Origin: Bugula neritina
Taxonomy: Eukaryota > Bryozoa > Gymnolaemata > Cheilostomatida > Bugulidae
Direction of reading: 5' to 3'
Length of the DNA: 64,000 nt
NCBI GenBank assembly: GCA_964035545.1
Contig: CAXIUT010000230.1
Location: 1,302,001 to 1,366,000, forward strand
Below the pieces are notes generated by a model. That model searched no databases and was not told where the DNA came from. It saw only the letters and a program-made list of their open reading frames with translations. Below, piece by piece: positions 1 through 14,974 of this stretch. The stretch's first letter is position 1; each line of letters opens with the position of its first letter. A program made the position numbers and the translations under genes.

Positions 1-39
1 TGCAACATACTGAAATACCTTGTGACACACTGAAATACA

Positions 40-2063
40 CTGCAACATACTGCAACATACTGAAATATTGTGCGACACAATAAAATATACTGCAACATAT
101 TGAAATATACTGTAACATACTGAACCATATGGCAACATACCGAAATTTACTGCGACACACTGAAAAATACTGCAACATACGAATTATACTTCAAGTGGTA
201 CAACATACTGAAATACAATGTGACACACTGAAATGCACTGCAACATACTGCAACATACTGCAACATACTGAAATATTGTGCGACACATTGAAATATACTG
301 CAACGTATTGAAATATACTGTAACATACTGCAACATACTAAAATACACTGCAACATACTGAAATACATTGCAACACATTAAAATATACTGCGACATACTG
401 AAACATACTGCAACATGCTGAAATATACTGCAACATACTGAAATACACTATAACATATTGAAATATACTGCAACATACTGAATTACACTCTAACATACTG
501 AAATATGCTGTAGCATACTGAAATACACTGCAACACACTGAAGTATACTGTAATACACTGAAATGTAATGCAACATACTGAATTATACTGCAACATAGTG
601 CAACATACTGAAATACACTGTGACACACTGAAATACACTGAAACAAAATGCAACATACTGCAACATACTGAAATACACTGTAACATATCGAAATACACTG
701 CAACATACTGCAACATACTGCAACATACTGAAATACACTACAACATACTGCAACATACTGAAATTCACTGGAACATATTAAAATACACTGCGACACATTG
801 AAACATACTGCAACATACTGAAATATACTGCAAGATACTTCAACATACTAAAACAGACTGTGACATACTGAAATACACTGCAACATACTGCAAGATACCG
901 CAACCTACTGAAATACACTGAAACATATTGAAATACACTGCATCATACTGCAACATACTGAATTACACTGGAACATATTGATATACACTGCAACACATTG
1001 AAATATACTGCAACACACTGAAACATATGGCAATATACCAAAATATACTGCGACACCTTGAAAAATACTGCAACATACGAAATATACTGCAAGTGGTGCA
1101 ACATACTGAAATACAATGTGACATACTGCAACATACTGAAATATACTGCAAGATACCGCAACCTACTGAAATACACTGTAACATATTGAAATACACTGCA
1201 TCATACTGCAACATACTGAATTACACTGGAACATATTGATATACACTGCAACACATTCAAATATACTGCAACACACTGAAACATGCGGCAATATACCGAA
1301 ATATACTGCGACACCTTGAAAAATACTGCGACATACGAAATATACTGTAAGTGGTGCAACATACTGAAATACAATGTGACACACTAGAATACACTGCAAC
1401 ATACTGCAACATACTGCAACATACTGAAATAGTGTGCGACACATTGAAATATTCTGCAACGTATTGAAATATACTGTAACATACTGCAACATACTAAAAT
1501 ACACTGCAACATACTGAAATACATTGCAACACATTAAAATATACTGCGACATACTGAAACATACTGCAACATGCTGAAATATACTGCAATATACTGAAAT
1601 ACACTATAACATATTGAAATATACTGCAACATACTGAATTACACTCTAACATACTGAAATATGCTGTAGCATACTGAAATACACTGCAACACACTGAAGT
1701 ATACTGTAATACACTGAAATGTAATGCAACATACTGAATTATACTGCAACATAGTGCAACATACTGAAATACACTGTGACACACTGAAATACACTGAAAC
1801 ATAATGCAACATACTGCAACATACTGAAATACACTGTAACATATCGAAATGCACTGCAACATACTGCAACATACTGCAACATACTGAAATACACCGTAAC
1901 ATATCGAAATACACTTCAACATACTGCAACATACTGAAATGCACCGGAACATAATGGAATACCCTGCAACACATTGAAGTATACTGCAACAGACTGAAAC
2001 ATAAGGTAACACAAAGAAGTATACTGCGACACATTAAAATATACTGCAACATACTGAAATAGA
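40..2063 (+). repeat. 2,024-bp higher-order repeat, copy 1
   Basis: Positions from about 40 reappear 2,024 bp downstream. Matching landmarks include the AAATATTGTG unit at 63/2,087, the ACCATATGGC segment near 125/2,149 and the GCGGCAATATACC segment near 1,288/3,312. Bases 1-39 do not match the start of copy 2 but do match 8,311-8,349, so a wider version of this segment begins left of the window. Within the copy are two similar subsegments around 1,020-1,110 and 1,260-1,350, each carrying a CAACATACG- or CGACATACG-type short unit followed by CAAGTGGTG or TAAGTGGTG. Confidence 0.88.
173..200 (+). repeat. Register-shifting landmark made of two 9-bp units
   Basis: The 10-bp phase is exact over long runs but slips by 2 bp at a recurring landmark. 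It consists of a 9-bp unit CAACATACG (173-181 here), one 10-bp unit, and a 9-bp unit of the CAAGTGGTA/CAAGTGGTG/CAAGTAGTG type (192-200 here). Each is a canonical unit lacking one base. Some segments carry only the second short unit, as near 4,602 and 24,360. The landmark recurs along the whole window and is the easiest marker for aligning higher-order copies. Only the first instance is given here. Confidence 0.85.
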
Positions 2064-4080
2064 CTGCAACATACTGCAACATACTGAAATATTGTGCGAC
2101 ACAATAAAATATACTGCAACATATTGAAATATACTGTAACATACTGAACCATATGGCAACATACCGAAATTTACTGCGACACACTGAAAAATACTGCAAC
2201 ATACGAATTATACTTCAAGTGGTACAACATACTGAAATACAATGTGACACACTGAAATGCACTGCAACATACTGCAACATACTGCAACATACTGAAATAT
2301 TGTGCGACACATTGAAATATACTGCAACGTATTGAAATATACTGTAACATACTGCAACATACTAAAATACACTGCAACATACTGAAATACATTGCAACAC
2401 ATTAAAATATACTGCGACATACTGAAACATACTGCAACATGCTGAAATATACTGCAACATACTGAAATACACTATAACATATTGAAATATACTGCAACAT
2501 ACTGAATTACACTCTAACATACTGAAATATGCTGTAGCATACTGAAATACACTGCAACACACTGAAGTATACTGTAATACACTGAAATGTAATGCAACAT
2601 ACTGAATTATACTGCAACATAGTGCAACATACTGAAATACACTGTGACACACTGAAATACACTGAAACAAAATGCAACATACTGCAACATACTGAAATAC
2701 ACTGTAACATATCGAAATACACTGCAACATACTGCAACATACTGCAACATACTGAAATACACTACAACATACTGCAACATACTGAAATTCACTGGAACAT
2801 ATTAAAATACACTGCGACACATTGAAACATACTGCAACATACTGAAATATACTGCAAGATACTTCAACATACTAAAACAGACTGTGACATACTGAAATAC
2901 ACTGCAACATACTGCAAGATACCGCAACCTACTGAAATACACTGAAACATATTGAAATACACTGCATCATACTGCAACATACTGAATTACACTGGAACAT
3001 ATTGATATACACTGCAACACATTGAAATATACTGCAACACACTGAAACATATGGCAATATACCAAAATATACTGCGACACCTTGAAAAATACTGCAACAT
3101 ACGAAATATACTGCAAGTGGTGCAACATACTGAAATACAATGTGACATACTGCAACATACTGAAATATACTGCAAGATACCGCAACCTACTGAAATACAC
3201 TGTAACATATTGAAATACACTGCATCATACTGCAACATACTGAATTACACTGGAACATATTGATATACACTGCAACACATTCAAATATACTGCAACACAC
3301 TGAAACATGCGGCAATATACCGAAATATACTGCGACACCTTGAAAAATACTGCGACATACGAAATATACTGTAAGTGGTGCAACATACTGAAATACAATG
3401 TGACACACTAGAATACACTGCAACATACTGCAACATACTGCAACATACTGAAATAGTGTGCGACACATTGAAATATTCTGCAACGTATTGAAATATACTG
3501 TAACATACTGCAACATACTAAAATACACTGCAACATACTGAAATACATTGCAACACATTAAAATATACTGCGACATACTGAAACATACTGCAACATGCTG
3601 AAATATACTGCAATATACTGAAATACACTATAACATATTGAAATATACTGCAACATACTGAATTACACTCTAACATACTGAAATATGCTGTAGCATACTG
3701 AAATACACTGCAACACACTGAAGTATACTGTAATACACTGAAATGTAATGCAACATACTGAATTATACTGCAACATAGTGCAACATACTGAAATACACTG
3801 TGACACACTGAAATACACTGAAACATAATGCAACATACTGCAACATACTGAAATACACTGTAACATATCGAAATGCACTGCAACATACTGCAACATACTG
3901 AAATACACCGTAACATATCGAAATACACTTCAACATACTGCAACATACTGAAATGCACCGGAACATAATGGAATACCCTGCAACACATTGAAGTATACTG
4001 CAACAGACTGAAACATAAGGTAACACAAAGAAGTATACTGCGACACATTAAAATATACTGCAACATACTGAAATAGACTG
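2064..4080 (+). repeat. 2,024-bp higher-order repeat, copy 2
   Basis: This is a near-identical tandem copy of 40-2,063. The offset is 2,024 bp up to about 3,890. It then drops to 2,014 bp because copy 1 has three successive CAACATACTG units (about 1,857-1,886) where copy 2 has two. The match ends near 4,090, where AAATGTAATG follows instead of another CAAC unit. The end overlaps the next duplication (3,400-6,165), so the breakpoint is only approximate. Confidence 0.88.
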
Positions 4081-6165
4081 CAACATACTGAAATGTAATG
4101 TAATATACAGAAATGTACTGTAACATACTGAATTACACTCTAACATACTGAAATATGCTGTAGCATACTGAAATACACTGCAACACACTGAAGTATACTG
4201 TAATACACTGAAATGTGATGCAACACACTGAATTATACTGCAACATAGTGCAACATACTGAAATACACTACAACAAACTGCAACATACTGAAATACACTG
4301 GAACATTTTGAAATACACTGCGACACATTGAAACATACTGCAACATACTGAAATACACTGGGACACATTGAAATACACTGCAACATACTGCAACATACTG
4401 CAACATACTGAAATACATTGCAACACATTAAAATATACTGCAACATACTGAAACCTACTGCAACATACTGAAATATACTGCAACACACTGAAACATACGA
4501 CAACATACCGAAGTAAACTGCGACACGTTGAAAATTACTGCAACATACTGAAATATACTGCGACGCCTTAAAATATACTGCAACATACTGAAATAGACTG
4601 CAAGTGGTGCAACATACTGAAATACACTGTGACACACTGAAATACACTGCAACATACTGAAACATACTGCAACATACTGAAATACACTGTGACACCCTGA
4701 AATACACTGCAACATACTGCAACATACTGCAACATACTGAATTACACTGGAACATATTGATATACACTGCAACACATTGAAATATACTGCAACACACTGA
4801 ACCATATGGCAACATACCGAAATTTACTGCGACACACTGAAAAATACTGCAACATACGAATTATACTTCAAGTGGTACAACATACTGAAATACAAAGTGA
4901 CACACTGAAATACACTGCAACATACTGCAACATACTGCAACATACTGAAATATTGTGCGACACATTGAAATATACTGCAACGTATTGAAATATACTGTAA
5001 CATACTGCAACATACTAAAATACACTGCAACATACTGAAATACATTGCAACACATTAAAATATACTGCGACATACTGAAACATACTGCAACATGCTGAAA
5101 TATACTGCAATATACTGAAATACACTATAACATATTGAAATATACTGCAACATACTGAATTACACTCTAACATACTGAAATATGCTGTAGCATACTGAAA
5201 TACACTGCAACACACTGAAGTATACTGTAATACACTGAAATGTAATGCAACATACTGAATTATACTGCAACATAGTGCAACATACTGAAATACACTGTGA
5301 CACACTGAAATACACTGAAACATAATGCAACATACTGCAACATACTGAAATACACTGTAACATATCGAAATGCACTGAAACATACTGCAACATACTGCAA
5401 CATACTGAAATACACCGTAACATATCGAAATACACTTCAACATACTGCAACATACTGAAATGCACCGGAACATAATGGAATACCCTGCAACACATTGAAA
5501 TATACTGCAACAGACTGAAACATAAGGTAACACAATGAGGTATACTGCGACACATTAAAATATACTGCAACATACTGAAATAGACTGCAACATACTGAAA
5601 TGTAATGTAATATACAGAAATGTACTGTAACATACTGAATTACACTCTAACATACTGAAATATGCTGTAGCATACTGAAATACACTGCAACACACTGAAG
5701 TATACTGTAATACACTGAAATGTGATGCAACACACTGAATTATACTGCAACATAGTGCAACATACTGAAATACACTACAACAAACTGCAACATACTGAAA
5801 TACACTGGAACATTTTGAAATACACTGCGACACATTGAAACATACTGCAACATACTGAAATACACTGGGACACATTGAAATACACTGCAACATACTGCAA
5901 CATACTGCAACATACTGAAATACATTGCAACACATTAAAATATACTGCAACATACTGAAACCTACTGCAACATACTGAAATATACTGCAACACACTGAAA
6001 CATACGACAACATACCGAAATAAACTGCGACACGTTGAAAATTACTGCAACATACTGAAATATACTGCGACGCCTTAAAATATACTGCAACATACTGAAA
6101 TAGACTGCAAGTGGTGCAACATACTGAAATACACTGTGACACACTGAAATACACTGCAACATACT
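3400..6165 (+). repeat. About 1,500-bp tandem duplication (two copies)
   Basis: The segment 3,400-4,658 recurs at about 4,897-6,165. The offset is 1,497 bp before about 3,890 and 1,507 bp after it; the 10-bp step is the same missing unit seen in copy 2 of the 2,024-bp repeat. The second copy carries the longer unit run, so it was not simply copied from the present first copy. The piece between them (about 4,740-5,050) resembles 60-370 at an offset of 4,677 bp. Copies part at 4,659/6,166, where an AAACATACTG unit replaces CAACATACTG. Confidence 0.82.
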
Positions 6166-6699
6166 GCAACATACTGAAATATTGTGCGACACAATAAAAT
6201 ATACTGCAACATATCGAAATATACTGTAACATACTGCAACATACTAAAATACACTGCAACACATTGAAATATACTGCAACATACTGAAACATACTGCAAC
6301 ATACTGAAATACACTGTGACACCCTGAAATACACTGCAACATACTGCAACATACTGCAACATACTGAATTACACTGGAACATATTGATATACACTGCAAC
6401 ACATTGAAATATACTGCAACACACTGAAACATGCGGCAATATACCGAAATATACTGCGACACCTTGAAAAATACTGGGACATACGAAATATACTGCAAGT
6501 GGTGCAACATACTGAAATACAATGTGACACACTAGAATACACTGCAACATACTGCAACATACTGCAACATACTGAAATATTGTGCGACACATTGAAATAT
6601 TCTGCAACGTATTGAAATATACTGTAACATACTGCAACATACTAAAATACACTGCAACATACTGAAATACATTGCAACACATTAAAATATACTGCAACA

Positions 6700-9660
6700 T
6701 ACTGCAACATACTGCAACATACTGAAATATTGTGCGACACATTGAAATATACTGCAACATATTGAAATATACTGTAACATACTGCAACATACTAAAATAC
6801 ACTGCAACATACTGAAATACATAGCAACACATTAAAATAAACTGCGACATACTGAAACATACTGCAACATGCTGAAATATACTGCAACATACTGAAATAC
6901 ACTATAACATATTGAAATATACTGCAACATACTGAATTACACTCTAACATACTGAAATATGCTGTAGCATACTGAAATACACTGCAACACACTGAAGTAT
7001 ACTGTAATACACTGAAATGTAATGCAACATACTGAATTATACTGCAACATAGTGCAACATACTGAAATACACTGTGACACACTGAAATACACTGAAACAT
7101 AATGCAACATACTGCAACATACTGAAATACACTGTAACATATCGAAATACACTGCAACATACTGCAACATACTGCAACATACTGAAATACACCGTAACAT
7201 ATCGAAATACACTTCAACATACTGCAACATACTGAAATGCACCGGAACATAATGGAATACCCTGCAACACATTGAAAAATACTGCAACAGACTGAAACAT
7301 AAGGTTACACAATGAAGTATAATGCGACACATTAAAATATACTGCAACATACTGTAATAGACTGCAACATACTGAAATGTAATGTAATATACAGAAATGT
7401 ACTGTAACATACTGAATTGCACTCTAACATACTGAAATATGCTGTAGCATACTGAAATACACTGCAACACACTGAGGTATACTGTAATACACTGAAATGT
7501 GATGCAACATACTGAATTATACTGCAACATAGTGCAACATACTGAAATACACTACAACAATCTGCAACATACTGAAATACACCGGAACATATAGAAATAC
7601 ACTGCGACACATTGAAACATACTGCAACATACTGAAATACACTGGGACACATTGAAATACACTGCAAAATACTGCAACATACTGCAACATACTGAAATAC
7701 ATTGCAACACATTAAAATATACTGCAACATACTGAAACATACTGAAATATACTGCAACACACTGAAACATACGGCAACATACCGAAATAAACTGCGACAC
7801 GTTGAAAATTACTGCAACATACTGAAATATACTGCGACGCCTTAAAATATACTGCAACATACTGAAATAGACTGCAAGTGGTGCAACATACTGAAATACC
7901 TTGTGACACACTGAAATACACTGCAACATACTGCAACATACTGAAATATTGTGCGACACAATAAAATATACTGCAACATATTGAAATATACTGTAACATA
8001 CTGCAACATACTAAAATACACTGCAACACATTAAAATATACTGCAACATACTGAAACATACTGCAACATACTGAAATACACTTTGACACCCTGAAATACA
8101 CTGCAACATACTGCAACATACTGCAACATACTGAATTACACTGGAACATATTGATATACACTGCAACACATTGAAATATACTGCAACACACTGAAACATA
8201 CGGCAACATACCGAAATAAACTGCGACACGTTGAAAATTACTGCAACATACTGAAATATACTGCGACGCCTTAAAATATACTGCAACATACTGAAATAGA
8301 CTGCAAGTGGTGCAACATACTGAAATACCTTGTGACACACTGAAATACACTGCAACATACTGCAACATACTGAAATATTGTGCGACACAATAAAATATAC
8401 TGCAACATATTGAAATATACTGTAACATACTGAACCATATGGCAACATACCGAAATTTACTGCGACACACTGAAAAATACTGCAACATACGAATTATACT
8501 TCAAGTGGTACAACATACTGAAATACAATGTGACACACTGAAATGCACTGCAACATACTGCAACATACTGCAACATACTGAAATATTGTGCGACACATTG
8601 AAATATACTGCAACGTATTGAAATATACTGTAACATACTGCAACATACTAAAATACACTGCAACATACTGAAATACATTGCAACACATTAAAATATACTG
8701 CGACATACTGAAACATACTGCAACATGCTGAAATATACTGCAACATACTGAAATACACTATAACATATTGAAATATACTGCAACATACTGAATTACACTC
8801 TAACATACTGAAATATGCTGTAGCATACTAAAATACACTGCAACACACTGAAGTATACTGTAATACACTGAAATGTAATGCAACATACTGAATTATACTG
8901 CAACATAGTGCAACATACTGAAATACACTGTGACACACTGAAATACACTGAAACAAAATGCAACATACTGCAACATACTGAAATACACTGTAACATATCG
9001 AAATACACTGCAACATACTGCAACATACTGCAACATACTGAAATACACTACAACATACTGCAACATACTGAAATTCACTGGAACATATTAAAATACACTG
9101 CGACACATTGAAACATACTGCAACATACTGAAATATACTGCAAGATACTTCAACATACTGAAACAGACTGTGACATACTGAAATACACTGCAACATACTG
9201 CAAGATACCGCAACCTACTGAAATACACTGAAACATATTGAAATACACTGCATCATACTGCAACATACTGAATTACACTGGAACATATTGATATACACTG
9301 CAACACATTGAAATATACTGCAACACACTGAAACATATGGCAATATACCAAAATATACTGCGACACCTTGAAAAATACTGCAACATACGAAATATACTGC
9401 AAGTGGTGCAACATACTGAAATACAATGTGACATACTGCAACATACTGAAATATACTGCAAGATACCGCAACCTACTGAAATACACTGTAACATATTGAA
9501 ATACACTGCATCATACTGCAACATACTGAATTACACTGGAACATATTGATATACACTGCAACACATTCAAATATACTGCAACACACTGAAACATGCGGCA
9601 ATATACCAAAATATACTGCGACACCTTGAAAAATACTGCGACATACGAAATATACTGTAA
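6700..9660 (+). repeat. Segment of about 3 kb with a copy at 12,253-14,974
   Basis: The sequence from about 6,700 matches the sequence from about 12,253 at an offset of 5,553 bp. Near 8,189 the offset changes to 5,314 bp and stays so through the segment near 9,340-9,550. The 239 bp at 8,189-8,428 are therefore absent from the other copy. The ends of the missing piece lie in two similar CAACACACTG-AACCATATGG-type contexts, as expected for loss or gain by exchange between short direct repeats. The right half of this segment overlaps the third copy of the 2,024-bp repeat. Confidence 0.8.
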
Positions 9661-9996
9661 GTGGTGCAACATACTGAAATACAATGTGACACACTAGAAT
9701 ACACTGCAACATACTGCAACATACTGCAACATACTGAAATAGTGTGCGACACATTGAAATATTCTGCAACGTATTGAAATATACTGTAACATACTGCAAC
9801 ATACTAAAATACACTGCAACATACTGAAATACATTGCAACACATTAAAATATACTGCGACATACTGAAACATACTGCAACATGCTGAAATATACTGCAAT
9901 ATACTGAAATACACTATAACATATTGAAATATACTGCAACATACTGAATTACACTCTAACATACTGAAATATGCTGTAGCATACTGAAATACACTG
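8311..9996 (+). repeat. 2,024-bp higher-order repeat, copy 3 (partial)
   Basis: Bases 8,311-9,996 match window bases 1-1,686 at an offset of 8,310 bp with very few substitutions. Examples are TAGCATACTA at 8,821 against TAGCATACTG at 511, and CAACATACTG at 9,151 against CAACATACTA at 841. The match starts at base 1, so the ancestral segment extends left of the window. It stops near 9,996, where a TGACACACTG unit appears in place of CAACACACTG. Confidence 0.86.
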
Positions 9997-10624
9997 TGAC
10001 ACACTGAAATACACTGCAACATACTGCAAGATACTGCAACATACTGAAACAGACTGTGACATACTGAAATACACTGCAACATACTGCAAGATACCGCAAC
10101 CTACTGAAATACACTGAAACATATTGAAATACACTGCATCATACTGCAACATACTGAATTACACTGGAACATATTGATATACACTGCAACACATTGAAAT
10201 ATACTGCAACACACTGAAACATATGGCAATATACCAAAATATACTGCGACACCTTGAAAAATACTGCAACATACGAAATATACTGCAAGTGGTGCAACAT
10301 ACTGAAATACAATGTGACATACTGCAACATACTGAAATATACTGCAAGATACCGCAACCTACTGAAATACACTGTAACATATTGAAATACACTGCATCAT
10401 ACTGCAACATACTGAATTACACTGGAACATATTGATATACACTGCAACACATTCAAATATACTGCAACACACTGAAACATGCGGCAATATACCGAAATAT
10501 ACTGCGACACCTTGAAAAATACTGCAACATACGAAATATACTGCAAGTGGTGCAACATACTGAAATACAATGTGACACACTAGAATACACTGCAACATAC
10601 TGCAACATACTGCAACATACTGAA
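9140..10624 (+). repeat. 886-bp tandem duplication (second copy partial)
   Basis: The run from AAACAGACTG at 9,161 through the GCGGCAATATACC-type segment recurs from 10,047 at an offset of 886 bp. The first copy is about 9,140-10,025. The second is recognisable until about 10,624, where AAATACACTG replaces AAATAGTGTG. The second copy also starts the 1.7-kb block that recurs at 14,454 and 18,004. Confidence 0.8.
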
Positions 10625-11760
10625 ATACACTGTAACATATTGAAATATACTGCATCATACTGCAACATACTGAAAAACACTTGAACATATTGATATACAC
10701 TGCAACTCATTGAAATATACTGCAACACACTGCATCATACGGCAGCATACCGAAATATACTGCGACACCTTGAAAAATACTGCAACATACTGAAATATAC
10801 TGCAAGTGGTGCAACATACTGAAATACACTGTGACACACTGAAATACACTGCAACATACTGCAACATACTGCAACATACTGAAATATTGTGCGACACATT
10901 GAAATATACTGCAACATATTGAAATATACTGTAGGATACTGCAACATACTAAATTACACTGCAACATATTGAAATACATTGCAACACATTAAAATATACT
11001 GCGACATACTGAAACATACTGCAACATGCTGAAATATACTGCAACATACTGAAATACACTATATCATATTGAAATATACTGCAACATACTGAATTACACT
11101 CTAACATACTGAAATATGCTGTAGCATACTGAAATACACTGCAACACACTGAAGTATACTGTAATACACTGAAATGTAATGCAACATACTGAATTATACT
11201 GCAACATAGTGCAACATACTGAAATACACTGTGACACACTGAAATACACTGAAACATAATGCAACATACGGCAACATACTGAAATACACTGTAACATATC
11301 GAAATACACTGCAACATACTGCAACATACTGCAACATACTGAAATACACGGTAACATATCGAAATACACTGCAACATACTGCAACATACTGAAATGCACC
11401 GGAACATAATGGAATACCCTGCAACACATTGAAATATACTGCAACAGACTGAAACATAAGGTAACACAATGAAGTATACTGCGACACATTAAAATATACT
11501 GCAACATACTGAAATATACTGCAACATACTGAAATGTAATGTAATATACAGAAATATACTGTAACATACTGCAACATACTGCAACATACTGAATTACACT
11601 GGAACATATTGATATACACTGCAACACATTGAAATATACTGCAACACACTGAACCATATGGCAACATACCGAAATTTACTGCGACACACTGAAAAATACT
11701 GCAACATACGAATTATACTTCAAGTGGTGCAACATACTGAAATGCAATGTGACACACTGA
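10026..11760 (+). repeat. 1.7-kb block, first of three copies (also at about 14,454 and 18,004)
   Basis: This block matches 14,454-16,188 at an offset of 4,428 bp and 18,004-19,740 at a further 3,550 bp. Shared rare units include AAAAACACTTG, CAACTCATTG, ACGGCAGCATACC and ATATCATATTG, all in the same order. After 11,760 the sequence continues into a segment (about 11,640-11,900) that recurs near 19,620-19,880 at an offset of about 7,979 bp. The second 3.5-kb copy therefore re-enters the original context. Confidence 0.84.
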
Positions 11761-12252
11761 AATACACTGCAACATACTGCAACATACTGAAATATTGTGC
11801 GACACATTGAAATATACTGCAACATATTGAAATATACTGTAACATACTGCAACATACTAAAATACAATGCAACATACTGAAATACATTGCAACACATTAA
11901 AATATACTGCGACATACTGAAACATACTGCAACATGCTGAAATATACTGCAACATACTGAAATACACTGTGACATACTGAAATACACTGCAACATACTGC
12001 AGGATACTGCAACGCACGGAAATACAGTGTAACTTATTGAATTACACTGAATCATACTGCAACATACTGAGATACACTGGAACATATTGATATACACTGC
12101 AACACATTGAAATATACTGCAACACACTGAACCATATGACAACATACCGAAATTTACTGCGACACACTGAAAAATTTTGCAACATACGAATTATACTTCA
12201 AGTGGTGCAACATTTTGAAATACAATGTGACACACTGAAATACACTGCAACA

Positions 12253-14974
12253 TACTGCAACATACTGCAACATACTGAAATATTGTGCGACACATTGAAA
12301 TATACTGCAACATATTGAAATATACTGTAACATACTGCAACATACTAAAATACACTGCAACATACTGAAATACATAGCAACACATTAAAATAAACTGCGA
12401 CATACTGAAACATACTGCAACATGCTGAAATATACTGCAACTTACTGAAATACACTATAACATATTGAAATATAGTGCAACATACTGAATTACACTCTAA
12501 CATACTGAAATATGCTGTAGCATACTGAAATACACTGCAACACACTGAAGTATACTGTAATACACTGAAATGTAATGCAACATACTGAATTATACTGCAA
12601 CATAGTGCAACATACTGAAATACACTGTGACACACTGAAATACACTGAAACATAATGCAACATACTGCAACATACTGAAATACACTGTAACATATCGAAA
12701 TACACTGCAACATACTGCAACATACTGCAACATACTGAAATACACCGTAACATATCGAAATACACTTCAACATACTGCAACATACTGAAATGCACCGGAA
12801 CATAATGGAATACCCTGCAACACATTGAAATATACTGCAACAGACTGAAACATAAGGTAACACAATGAAGTATACTGCGACACATTAAAATATACTGCAA
12901 CATACTGTAATAGACTGCAACATACTGAAATGTAATGTAATATACAGAAATGTACTGTAACATACTGAATTGCACTCTAACATACTGAAATATGCTGTAG
13001 CATACTGAAATACACTGCAACACACTGAGGTATACTGTAATACACTGAAATGTGATGCAATATACTGAATTATACTGCAACATAGTGCAACATACTGAAA
13101 TACACTACAACAATCTGCAACATACTGAAATACACCGGAACATATAGAAATACACTGCTACACATTGAAACATACTGCAACATACTGAAATACACTGGGA
13201 CACATTGAAATACACTGCAAAATACTGCAACATACTGAAACATACTGAAATACATTGCAACACATTAAAATATACTGCAACATACTGAAACATACTGAAA
13301 TATACTGCAACACACTGAAACATACGGCAACATACCGAAATAAACTGCGACACGTTGAAAATTACTGCAACATACTGAAATATACTGCGACGCCTTAAAA
13401 TATACTGCAACATACTGAAATAGACTGCAAGTGGTGCAACATACTGAAATACCTTGTGACACACTGAAATACAGTGCAACAAACTGCAACATACTGAAAT
13501 ATTGTGCGACACAATAAAATATACTGCAACATATTGAAATATACTGTAACATACTGCAACATACCAAAATACACTGCAACACATTAAAATATACTGCAAC
13601 ATACTGAAACATACTGCAACATACTGAAATACACTGTGACACCCTGAAATACACTGCAACATACTGCAACATACTGCAACATACTGAATTACACTGGAAC
13701 ATATTGATATACACTGCAACACATTGAAATATACTGCAACACATTGAACCATATGGCAACATACCGAAATTTGCTGCGACACACTGAAAAATACTGCAAC
13801 ATACGAATTATACTTCAAGTGGTACAACATACTGAAATACAATGTGACACACTGAGATGCACTGCAACATACTGCAACATACTGCAACATACTGAAATAT
13901 TGTGCGACACATTGAAATATACTGCAACGTATTGAAATATACTGTAACATACTGCAACATACTAAAATACACTGCAACATACTGAAACACATTGCAACAC
14001 ATTAAAATATACTGCGACATACTGAAACATACTGCAACATGCTGAAATATACTGCAACATACTGAAATACACTATAACATATTGAAATATACTGCAACAT
14101 ACTGAATTACACTCTAACATACTGAAATATGCTGTAGCATACTGAAATACACTGCAACACACTGAAGTATACTGTAATACACTGAAATGTAATGCAACAT
14201 ACTGAATTATACTGCAACATAGTGCAACATACTGAAATACACTGTGACACACTGAAATACGCTGAAACATAATGCAACATACTGCAACATACTGAAATAC
14301 ACTGTAACATATCGAAATACACTGCAACATACTGCAACATACTGCAACATACTGAAATACACTACAACATACTGCAACATACTGAAATACACTGGAACAT
14401 ATTAAAATACACTGCGACACATTGAAACATACTGCAACATACTGAAATATACTGCAAGATACTGCAACATACTGAAACAGACTGTGACATACTGAAATAC
14501 ACTGCAACATACTGCAAGATACCGCAACCTACTGAAATACACTGAAACATATTGAAATACACTGCATCATACTGCAACATACTGAATTACACTGGAACAT
14601 ATTGATATACACTGCAACACATTGAAATATACTGCAACACACTGAAACATATGGCAATATACCAAAATATACTGCGACACCTTGAAAAATACTGCAACAT
14701 ACGAAATATACTGCAAGTGGTGCAACATACTGAAATACAATGTGACATACTGCAACATACTGAAATATACTGCAAGATACCGCAACCTACTGAAATACAC
14801 TGTAACATATTGAAATACACTGCATCATACTGCAACATACTGAATTACACTGGAACATATTGATATACACTGCAACACATTCAAATATACTGCAACACAC
14901 TGAAACATGCGGCAATATACCGAAATATACTGCGACACCTTGAAAAATACTGCAACATACGAAATATACTGCAA
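12253..14974 (+). repeat. Copy of the 6,700-9,660 segment
   Basis: This is the downstream partner of 6,700-9,660, with offset 5,553 bp up to about 13,742 and 5,314 bp after it. It lacks the 239 bp found at 8,189-8,428. Most of it (from 12,645) is also part of the 3,550-bp tandem duplication, so it exists a third time between about 16,195 and 18,520. Small differences from the first copy include CTACACATTG at 13,158 against CGACACATTG near 7,605. Confidence 0.8.

Noticed and set aside
129-311. Plus-strand open frames of 60-113 codons, such as this one and its copies at 2,153, 4,806, 8,439 and 58,599
   Set aside because: They lie where the two 9-bp units shift the phase so that TGA triplets fall out of frame. 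The peptides repeat the same His-Thr-Glu-Ile and Asn-Ile-Leu cycle and recur only because the DNA segment was duplicated.
5555-6850. Minus-strand open frame of 431 codons, the longest in the window
   Set aside because: It is a direct reading of the stop-free minus strand of the 10-bp repeat. The peptide is an imperfect 10-residue cycle with no domain, and it overlaps equally repetitive frames in other phases. Its ends are set by chance unit variants.
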